DNA of 8,546 nt from Actinomycetota bacterium (GTDB taxonomy: Bacteria > Actinomycetota > Actinomycetes > Nanopelagicales > Nanopelagicaceae): positions 1-8,546 of the forward strand of contig WLNM01000043.1 of the NCBI GenBank assembly GCA_009699825.1, written 5' to 3'. The notes under the pieces are model-generated. The model had not been told where the DNA came from, ran no database searches, and saw only the letters and a list, made by a program, of their open reading frames with translations. Of the stretch, positions 1-4,809 are shown piece after piece (within the stretch, counting starts at the first letter, position 1; each line of letters opens with the position of its first letter). The translations under genes and the position numbers were made by a program.

Positions 1-732
1 ATGGGTCTGATTTCAGATGATGTCGATGGCAAAGTTGAATACGTTGCATTGACAGACATTCTTGGAGCAGAAGATGCATTCGGAGACATGGACTTTAAAG
101 TCGCCGGAACAAAAGACTTCGTTACAGCGCTTCAATTAGATACAAAGCTAGATGGAATTCCAGCATCAGTTCTTGCCGGAGCACTCCTTCAAGCGAAAGA
201 AGCGCGTCTTGCGATTCTAGATGTTATGAATGAAGCAATCGATACACCGGATGAGATGAGTCCATTTGCTCCACGAATTATCTCTGTAAAAATTCCAGTT
301 GATCAGATCGGCGCAGTGATTGGTCCTAAGGGCAAGATCATTAATCAGATTCAAGATGAAACTGGCGCAGATATTTCTATCGAAGATGATGGAACAATTT
401 ATATCGGTGCCACCGATGGTCCATCTGCTGAAGCTGCTCGTGCTCAAATTAATGCAATTGCTAATCCAACAATGCCTGAGGTTGGCGAACGCTACCTAGG
501 TACTGTTGTAAAGCTTGCAGCATTTGGTGCCTTCATCTCACTTCTTCCAGGAAAAGATGGCTTGCTCCACGTATCTCAAATTCGCAAGATGCATGGTGGA
601 AAGCGCATTGAAAATCTAGAAGAGGTAATGAAAGTCGGCGACAAGATTCAAGTTGAAATTGGTGAAATTGATCCAAAGGGAAAGCTTTCACTTGTTCCAG
701 TTCTTGAAGAAGGCGCGGCTTCAGCCGAATAA
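1..732 (+). CDS. pnp: Polyribonucleotide nucleotidyltransferase (PNPase), C-terminal part
   Basis: 3'-to-5' phosphorolytic exoribonuclease of mRNA turnover, cytoplasmic. Only the last 243 residues are here. The ATG at base 1 is an internal Met of the second RNase PH core, not the start, and about two thirds of a normal ~700-740-residue protein lies to the left. Visible in order: the end of RNase PH domain 2 with the catalytic signature GDMDFKVAG (window residues 28-36; Asp25, Asp31 and Lys33 align by motif with E. coli Asp486, Asp492 and Lys494); a KH domain at ~91-153 with the GPKG loop at 108-111; and an S1 RNA-binding domain at ~160-233 (GTVVKLAAFGAFI, then DGLLHVSQI). The tail after S1 is short. 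The M16 peptidase gene begins on the base after the stop codon, so the two are probably cotranscribed. The same pnp-peptidase pairing occurs in mycobacteria and, from memory, in Bacillus (mlpA). Confidence 0.97.
   Translation: MGLISDDVDGKVEYVALTDILGAEDAFGDMDFKVAGTKDFVTALQLDTKLDGIPASVLAGALLQAKEARLAILDVMNEAIDTPDEMSPFAPRIISVKIPVDQIGAVIGPKGKIINQIQDETGADISIEDDGTIYIGATDGPSAEAARAQINAIANPTMPEVGERYLGTVVKLAAFGAFISLLPGKDGLLHVSQIRKMHGGKRIENLEEVMKVGDKIQVEIGEIDPKGKLSLVPVLEEGAASAE
716..727 (+). promoter_or_regulatory. Short GC hairpin between a distant Shine-Dalgarno and the peptidase ATG
   Basis: CGGC (716-719) pairs with GCCG (724-727) across a TTCA loop. The only purine-rich Shine-Dalgarno-like stretch upstream of the peptidase ATG is AGAAGG (708-713), 19 nt away, which is too far for normal use. 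If the 12-nt hairpin folds, about 7 unpaired nt remain between that stretch and the ATG at 733, a normal distance. The structure is seen; its role is inferred. Confidence 0.3.
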
Positions 733-2022
733 ATGTCAGTTCGTCGCACAGTATTGCCAAGCGGATTGCGCATCGTTACCGAAGAAGTTTCTTCGGTTCG
801 AAGTGCAGCCGTTGGCATCTGGGTAAATGTAGGTTCTCGTGATGAAGCACCAGCCGTTGCTGGTGCTTCTCACTTTTTAGAACACCTTTTGTTTAAGGGG
901 ACGAAGCGAAGAAATGCACTAGAAATCTCTTCTGCCATCGAATCAGTTGGTGGCGAGATGAATGCATTTACTAGCAAGGAGTACACCTGTTTTTATGCAC
1001 GAGTGATTGATTCGGATTTACCGATGGCTGTCGACGTAATTTCAGATTTGATTACTTCGTCGATTGTGACTGCAGAGGATGTGGATGCAGAGCGAAAAGT
1101 AGTTCTCGAAGAAATCGCTATGCGAGATGATGATCCAAGTGACTTAGTACATGATTTATATGCCGAAACCTATTATGGGGATACGACTTTAGGTCGTCCG
1201 ATTTTAGGCACCATTGATTCTATTAATAACATGTCCCGCAATAGTGTTTTTAATTATTACAAGAAGCGATATTTGCCTCAGGATTTAGTTGTGGCAGTTG
1301 CTGGAAACATCAAGCACAAGCGAGTTGTCGCTATGGTTGAAGAAGCGCTTTCGCGCGATAATTTCTTAGATGTCAGTGGCACTCCTCAAATTCGACCAAA
1401 CACAACCGTAAAACGTGGGAAACAAGGTCGAGTAGGAATCATTTATCGAAAGAGTGAACAAGCCCATATGTTTTATGGCATGGAGGGCGTTACACGAAAT
1501 GATGATCGCCGTTTCACAATGGGCGTTTTATCAGCTGCACTTGGTGGTGGAATGTCTTCACGTTTGTTCCAAGAAATTCGTGAAAAGCGTGGACTTGCCT
1601 ATTCGGTTTATTCATACGCGCAACAATTTGCAGGTTCGGGCCAAATTGGATTTTATGCAGGGTGTAACCCAAGCAAGGCAATCGAAGTTGTGAATATCAT
1701 TCAGGAAGTTTTGGCAGACGTGGCCGATAATGGAATGTCACATGAAGAGATTGAACGAGCAAAGGGTGCCGTTCGTGGATCACTCGTCCTTAGCCAAGAA
1801 GATTCAGGTTCTCGCATGAGTCGCATCGGCAAGAGTGAGATCGTTTATGGCGAGATCATGGGCTTTGATGAAATTCTTAAGGCGGTTGCACGCGTAACAC
1901 CGGAAGATATTCGTGTTATTGCCAACGAGTTTCTAACAAAAACGCCTACCCTTGGAGTTGTAGGTCCATATAAGAGCGAAGCGCATTTCGAGAAAGTTCT
2001 CGCGAAAGGAAGCACACGATGA
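733..2022 (+). CDS. pepR: M16 family zinc metallopeptidase (PepR/MlpA-like, processing-peptidase type)
   Basis: Predicted cytoplasmic zinc endopeptidase of the pitrilysin / mitochondrial-processing-peptidase superfamily; the physiological substrate is unknown. At 429 residues it has the usual single-chain bacterial length. The inverted zinc motif HFLEH is at residues 47-51 (His47 and His51 bind zinc, Glu50 is the catalytic base), and the third ligand is expected at Glu127 in VVLEEIAMRDDDP. The second, non-catalytic M16 domain follows from about residue 230, with the hallmark GGGMSSRLFQEIREKRGLAYSV at ~272-293. The active site looks intact and no signal peptide is visible. The ATG directly abuts the pnp stop (TAAATG), which suggests translational coupling; there is no close Shine-Dalgarno. 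The last 4 bp overlap dapB. The gene contains a strong terminator-like hairpin about 110 nt after its start codon, listed separately. Confidence 0.93.
   Translation: MSVRRTVLPSGLRIVTEEVSSVRSAAVGIWVNVGSRDEAPAVAGASHFLEHLLFKGTKRRNALEISSAIESVGGEMNAFTSKEYTCFYARVIDSDLPMAVDVISDLITSSIVTAEDVDAERKVVLEEIAMRDDDPSDLVHDLYAETYYGDTTLGRPILGTIDSINNMSRNSVFNYYKKRYLPQDLVVAVAGNIKHKRVVAMVEEALSRDNFLDVSGTPQIRPNTTVKRGKQGRVGIIYRKSEQAHMFYGMEGVTRNDDRRFTMGVLSAALGGGMSSRLFQEIREKRGLAYSVYSYAQQFAGSGQIGFYAGCNPSKAIEVVNIIQEVLADVADNGMSHEEIERAKGAVRGSLVLSQEDSGSRMSRIGKSEIVYGEIMGFDEILKAVARVTPEDIRVIANEFLTKTPTLGVVGPYKSEAHFEKVLAKGSTR
844..879 (+). terminator. Intragenic terminator-like hairpin in pepR
   Basis: An 11-bp perfect inverted repeat: GAAGCACCAGC (844-854), loop CGTT (855-858), GCTGGTGCTTC (859-869). 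Four bases (TCAC) and then a run of five T (874-878) follow. Stem, tetraloop and T-run resemble an intrinsic terminator, but it lies in codons ~38-49 of the peptidase, running into the zinc motif. It may be an attenuator that acts only when translation lags, an RNA-processing site, or a coding coincidence. The fold is certain on paper; the function is not shown. Confidence 0.35.
1986..2011 (+). promoter_or_regulatory. Hairpin overlapping the dapB Shine-Dalgarno
   Basis: GAGAA (1990-1994) pairs with TTCTC (1997-2001). The outer TTTC (1986-1989) can pair with GAAA (2004-2007), leaving GC (2002-2003) as a bulge. That GAAA is the 5' half of the dapB ribosome-binding site GAAAGGAA (2004-2011), 7 nt before the ATG at 2019. 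Ribosomes finishing the peptidase gene would melt the structure, a plausible coupling device. Confidence 0.3.
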
Positions 2023-2765
2023 GTTCACGTATTCGCATCGGTGTACTTGGTGCTCGTGGTCGTATGGGTGCAGAAGTTGTAAAGGCTGTAACTAACTCTT
2101 CTGATCTCGAACTTGTAGCCCAACTTGATCTCGGTGATTCTTTAGATCAATTAGTGAGTAATAAAGCTGAAGTTGTTGTTGATTTCACGACTCCAGATAG
2201 CGTAATGAAAAACTTAGAATTTTTGATTGCCAACGGCATCCATGCAGTAGTTGGAACAACAGGATTTGATCAATCTCGAATTGATTTGATAACAAAAGAA
2301 TTAGCAAAGCATCCGAATGTTGGAGTACTCATTGCTCCCAATTTCGCCATTGGTGCAGTTCTTATGATGGAGTTTGCAACTAAGGCTGCGCGATATTTTG
2401 AATCCGCAGAAATTATTGAAATGCATCATCCTGCAAAAGTAGATGCTCCCAGCGGTACGGCAGCACGCACTGCGGAATTAATGACACAAGCGCGTAAAGA
2501 GTCATCTTTACCTGCGATGCCAGATGCAACCCAAGATGCACGTGAAGGCGCACGTGGAAGCAAAGTCGGCGATATTCAAATTCATAGCATTCGTGCTCAA
2601 GGATTGGTTGCACATCAAGAAGTTCTCTTTGGCGGGCTTGGTGAAACCTTAACTATTCGACACGATTCAATGGATCGAGCTGGATTTATGCCTGGTGTAT
2701 TGCTAGGAATCAGAAGCGTTATCAACCATCCAGGCCTGACACATGGCCTAGATAAATTCATGTAA
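2019..2765 (+). CDS. dapB: 4-hydroxy-tetrahydrodipicolinate reductase
   Basis: NAD(P)H-dependent reduction of 4-hydroxy-tetrahydrodipicolinate to tetrahydrodipicolinate, the second committed step of diaminopimelate/lysine synthesis, cytoplasmic. The 248 residues fit the family. The N-terminal Rossmann fold opens with VLGARGRMG (9-17). GTTGF (79-83) and IAPNFAIG (105-112) are the usual nucleotide-pocket and hinge segments. The catalytic signature EIIEMHHPAKVDAPSGTA (131-148) supplies the proton-donor pair His136 and Lys140. The C-terminal domain ends with the typical FGGLGETLTIRHDS and GFMPGVLLGIR. The ATG overlaps the peptidase stop in an ATGA junction and has a good Shine-Dalgarno, GAAAGGAA (2004-2011). 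The preceding pathway enzyme, DapA, is encoded about 2 kb downstream on the same strand, beyond the azlCD insertion. Confidence 0.97.
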   Translation: MSSRIRIGVLGARGRMGAEVVKAVTNSSDLELVAQLDLGDSLDQLVSNKAEVVVDFTTPDSVMKNLEFLIANGIHAVVGTTGFDQSRIDLITKELAKHPNVGVLIAPNFAIGAVLMMEFATKAARYFESAEIIEMHHPAKVDAPSGTAARTAELMTQARKESSLPAMPDATQDAREGARGSKVGDIQIHSIRAQGLVAHQEVLFGGLGETLTIRHDSMDRAGFMPGVLLGIRSVINHPGLTHGLDKFM

Positions 2766-2776
2766 GGGAAAAATCA

Positions 2777-3034
2777 ATGTCTAAAGATCAAATAACTATG
2801 TACGGTGCAGAGTGGTGTGGAGATTGTCGTCGTTCAAAGAGATTACTAGCTGATCTAGGTGTGGAATACACACTCATTGATGTCGAAGCAGATCTCAGCG
2901 CCGCCGATAAAGTTCGTGAAATAAATGGTGGGGCTCAATCTATTCCAGTGATTGTTTTTGCAGATGGGACTCACTTAACTGAGCCATCTGATAATGATTT
3001 AACTGCCAAGTTAAAATCTCTGTCAATAATTTAG
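2777..3034 (+). CDS. Mycoredoxin-like glutaredoxin family protein
   Basis: Small (85-residue) cytoplasmic thiol-disulfide oxidoreductase with a thioredoxin fold. The redox motif WCGDC (13-17; Cys14 and Cys17) lies after the first beta strand. The cis-proline is in SIPVIVF (Pro57), followed by the glutaredoxin-type ADGTHLTEPS. The NGGAQSIPVIVFADG stretch closely resembles mycobacterial mycoredoxin-1 as I remember it (NGGNRTVPTVKFADG). In actinobacteria such proteins reduce mycothiol mixed disulfides; an NrdH-type role is the alternative. CGDC differs from the CGYC of characterised mycoredoxin-1. A Shine-Dalgarno AAGGGA (2764-2769) lies 7 nt before the ATG, and the 11-bp gap to dapB suggests cotranscription. 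The TAG stop overlaps the azlD stop on the other strand. Confidence 0.85.
   Translation: MSKDQITMYGAEWCGDCRRSKRLLADLGVEYTLIDVEADLSAADKVREINGGAQSIPVIVFADGTHLTEPSDNDLTAKLKSLSII
2961..2990 (-). terminator. Bulged hairpin downstream of azlD, possible azlCD terminator
   Basis: CAGATGG (2961-2967) pairs with CCATCTG (2984-2990), and CTCA (2970-2973) with TGAG (2980-2983), with a 2-nt bulge and a 6-nt loop: 11 bp in all. Read on the minus strand it lies about 40 nt past the azlD stop, where a terminator would be expected, but inside the mycoredoxin coding sequence. No U-tract follows on the minus strand, so it would be an atypical terminator. Confidence 0.3.
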
Positions 3035-3339
3035 AAGAAGTTGTATACAGCAGCCGATGTGATGGCTGCACTGAGTACCACGATTGGGAAAGGTGCCTTG
3101 AAAAACAGTGCCAGTATTGCTGCACCGAGGCCAGCCAACCTGTGATCGATCACAATTGCACTCTTTGTCGTGACGCTTTGAACAGCAACAAGTGCGCTTA
3201 ATAGGGCAATTGGGATAAGCAGATTTATACGCTTGATGAGTGGATGTGACAAGAATTTTTCGGGAACGCTATGTCCTGCAAACTTAAGGGCGTAGGCAAT
3301 AACGCTAGTTCCAATTACGCCAATCCATAATGTATCCAT
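3031..3339 (-). CDS. azlD: AzlD family small subunit of branched-chain amino acid exporter
   Basis: Small hydrophobic inner-membrane protein of 102 residues, the usual AzlD/BrnE/YgaH size, with predicted membrane segments at roughly residues 4-20, 39-55, 66-80 and 83-100. It is expected to form a two-component exporter with AzlC; relatives export valine (YgaZH) or isoleucine and methionine (BrnFE). The assignment rests on size, hydrophobicity and the AzlC partner more than on motifs. The ATG at 3339-3337 overlaps the azlC stop by one base (TAATG), a classic coupling arrangement. The stop is shared with the convergent mycoredoxin gene: bases 3031-3034 (TTAG) read TAG on plus and TAA on minus. 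Confidence 0.85.
   Translation of the reverse strand: MDTLWIGVIGTSVIAYALKFAGHSVPEKFLSHPLIKRINLLIPIALLSALVAVQSVTTKSAIVIDHRLAGLGAAILALFFKAPFPIVVLSAAITSAAVYNFF
3050..3069 (+). terminator. GC hairpin downstream of the mycoredoxin gene, possible terminator
   Basis: GCAGCC (3050-3055) pairs with GGCTGC (3064-3069) across an 8-nt loop, 15 nt past the mycoredoxin TAG. It lies inside the 3' end of azlD. There is no T-run after it, so at best it is a U-less terminator or a 3'-end-stabilising structure; a coding coincidence is possible. Confidence 0.22.
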
Positions 3340-4007
3340 TACTTTGCTTTCCTTACCCCAGCAATTATTGCGATTACAGCTGTGCCAATAATTGGTAAAC
3401 CAGCCGGTAAATATGGTGTCGTAACAATTGCAAAAACCGCTGCAGTCAGTGCCAAGAATTTATCCGTTGTATTTTTCAATCGTGGCCATACAAGACCTAA
3501 AAATGCTGCGGGTACAGCAGCGTCTAATCCCCATGCAGATGGATTGCCCATAGCCTTTGCACCGAGTGCGCCGGCGAGTGTAAATAAATTCCAGAAAATA
3601 AATACTCCGAAGCCAGTAAGCCAGAATCCCTCGCGCATGGCCGATTCACCGCGAGATTCTTGCGAAAGGCTGACACCGGTGGATTCATCAATAGTGATGT
3701 GAGCGGCTACAACTCTTTTGAGTCCACGCACTTTAAGAATTGGAGCCATCAAAACTCCGTATAAACCATTTCGGATACCTAATAATGATGCAGTTGTTAT
3801 TCCACTGATTGCACCGCCACCGGCTCCGATGACTCCAATAACTGCAAATTGTGAAGCACCAGAAAAGGTGAGTAATGAAAGCAAACAACTTTGCAGAACA
3901 CTAAAACCATTGGCTACTGCTGCTGCGCCAAATGCAACTCCGTATGCTCCAACAGTGAGGGAGACGCTGAGAGAATCACGAAATGTGGGGGAAGCAACTC
4001 TAGACAC
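3339..4007 (-). CDS. azlC: AzlC family large subunit of branched-chain amino acid exporter
   Basis: Polytopic membrane protein of 222 residues, the usual AzlC/BrnF/YgaZ length. Family hallmarks are visible: YGVAFGAAAVANG (22-34), FSGASQFA (48-55), GIRNGLYG (77-84), ITIDES (104-109) and GLDAAVPAAFLGL (160-172), with hydrophobic segments between. Predicted role: export of branched-chain amino acids or toxic analogues, with AzlD. The start is a GTG at 4007-4005. It is the only canonical start in frame before an upstream in-frame stop at 4052-4050, and the next in-frame Met is far inside. The Shine-Dalgarno is weak (AAGG at 4022-4019). It is translationally coupled to azlD and divergent from thyX. 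No adjacent Lrp-type regulator, often found with these exporters, is visible. Confidence 0.92.
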   Translation of the reverse strand: MSRVASPTFRDSLSVSLTVGAYGVAFGAAAVANGFSVLQSCLLSLLTFSGASQFAVIGVIGAGGGAISGITTASLLGIRNGLYGVLMAPILKVRGLKRVVAAHITIDESTGVSLSQESRGESAMREGFWLTGFGVFIFWNLFTLAGALGAKAMGNPSAWGLDAAVPAAFLGLVWPRLKNTTDKFLALTAAVFAIVTTPYLPAGLPIIGTAVIAIIAGVRKAK

Positions 4008-4028
4008 ACCCGTATTCTGCCTTATAAA
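4001..4028 (+). promoter_or_regulatory. Candidate thyX promoter
   Basis: TAGACA (4001-4006) is one base from the -35 consensus TTGACA. It is followed after 16 bp by TATAAA (4023-4028), a good -10. Transcription would start near 4035, giving a ~32-nt leader before thyX. The -35 lies inside the first codons of azlC on the other strand. Read from the bases only. Confidence 0.5.
4021..4026 (-). promoter_or_regulatory. Candidate -10 for azlC
   Basis: On the minus strand TATAAG (4026-4021) lies 13 nt before the azlC GTG, so the leader would be only about 7 nt. No convincing -35 is seen. It overlaps the thyX -10 on the opposite strand. Confidence 0.3.
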
Positions 4029-4066
4029 TCCAACGTCGCAAAGCGCCCTCTAGGTAAGGTCGCACC

Positions 4067-4789
4067 ATGAGCGAGTCCGATATTGTTTTTCGAAGTGATG
4101 TAACTGTAGAACTTGTTAAATCCAGTGCAAGTGATGCTGATGTTATTTGGGCAGCTCGTGTATCTACTGCAGGTGAACAATCCATGGATGAGATTGGAGA
4201 AGACCCAGCACGTTCGGAAGGACTCATAAATTATTTAGCTCGTGAACGGCATGGTTCACCATTTGAACATACTTCGATGACATTTTTTGTGTCTGCACCA
4301 ATTTTTGTTTTCCGCGAATTCATGCGACATCGCATTGCTTCTTATAATGAAGAAAGCGGTAGATATCGCGAACTAAAACCAGTTTTTTATATTCCAAGCA
4401 CAGATCGTAAATTAATTCAGGTTGGAAAAACTGGTGCGTACACATTTGTTGATGGGACTACAGAACAATACGAAGTTTCAGTAAAAGCCATGAAAGAGAC
4501 GTATATTCTTGCTTACGAGCAGTATCAAAAGATGTTAGATGTCGGAATTGCGCGTGAAGTAGCTCGTGTTGTTCTTCCTGTTGGCCTTTATTCATCAATG
4601 TATGTAAGCATGAATGCTCGTGCACTTATGAACTTCTTGTCATTGCGAACATCGCGCGAAGGTTCACATTTTCCAAGTTACCCGCAGCGAGAAATTGAGA
4701 TGGTCGCCGAGAAGATGGAAGCCGAATTTGCGAAATTAATGCCTCTTACGCATAAGGCTTTTGAGAAATCTGGACGCATTGCGCCCTAA
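4067..4789 (+). CDS. thyX: Flavin-dependent thymidylate synthase
   Basis: Makes dTMP from dUMP using methylene-tetrahydrofolate, FAD and NADPH, without producing dihydrofolate as ThyA does; homotetramer in the cytoplasm. The 240 residues are close to the M. tuberculosis enzyme. The defining RHRX7S motif is at 87-97 (RHR at 87-89, Ser97) in RHRIASYNEESGRY. The preceding HGSPFEH (62-68) and the later NARALMNFLSLR and SYPQREIEMVAEKME are also typical of the family. The ATG has a Shine-Dalgarno AAGG (4056-4059) 7 nt upstream and a candidate promoter at 4001-4028. thyX followed by dapA and then rnj matches the M. tuberculosis order Rv2754c to Rv2752c. Confidence 0.97.
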   Translation: MSESDIVFRSDVTVELVKSSASDADVIWAARVSTAGEQSMDEIGEDPARSEGLINYLARERHGSPFEHTSMTFFVSAPIFVFREFMRHRIASYNEESGRYRELKPVFYIPSTDRKLIQVGKTGAYTFVDGTTEQYEVSVKAMKETYILAYEQYQKMLDVGIAREVARVVLPVGLYSSMYVSMNARALMNFLSLRTSREGSHFPSYPQREIEMVAEKMEAEFAKLMPLTHKAFEKSGRIAP

Positions 4790-4797
4790 GTAAGCGA

Positions 4798-4803
4798 TAG
4801 CCT
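4798..4803 (+). promoter_or_regulatory. Candidate leaderless promoter -10 for dapA
   Basis: TAGCCT fits the actinobacterial -10 pattern TANNNT and ends 6 nt before the dapA ATG, which places the predicted transcription start on the ATG itself. The 20-bp thyX-dapA gap has no Shine-Dalgarno. No clear -35 at normal spacing. Confidence 0.35.
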
Positions 4804-4809
4804 TAGCCC

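Noticed and set aside
1..3. ATG at the first base as a real pnp start
   Set aside because: It falls inside the second RNase PH core, just before the catalytic GDMDFK motif; a complete PNPase needs about 480 more residues upstream.
2732..2749. AGGCC/GGCCT hairpin at the end of dapB as a terminator
   Set aside because: The stem is only 5 bp with an 8-nt loop and no T-run, in conserved coding sequence, and the mycoredoxin gene follows 11 bp after dapB.
844..3862. GAAGCACCAG occurring at 844-853 and again at 3853-3862, as a possible repeat family
   Set aside because: Only 10 bp are shared, the second copy lacks the partner arm, and both lie in coding sequence; chance is enough.
3382..4053. Plus-strand open frames opposite azlC
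   Set aside because: AzlC shows clear family motifs on the minus strand; the opposite frames give proline/alanine/threonine-rich products with no recognisable domain.
4008..4066. Riboswitch or T-box leader upstream of azlC or thyX
   Set aside because: The gap is 59 bp, too short for an aptamer, and no conserved motif is visible.
4741..4764. GCCT/AGGC hairpin followed by TTTT near the end of thyX as a terminator
   Set aside because: The stem is only 4 bp, lies before the thyX stop, and has competing alternative pairings.
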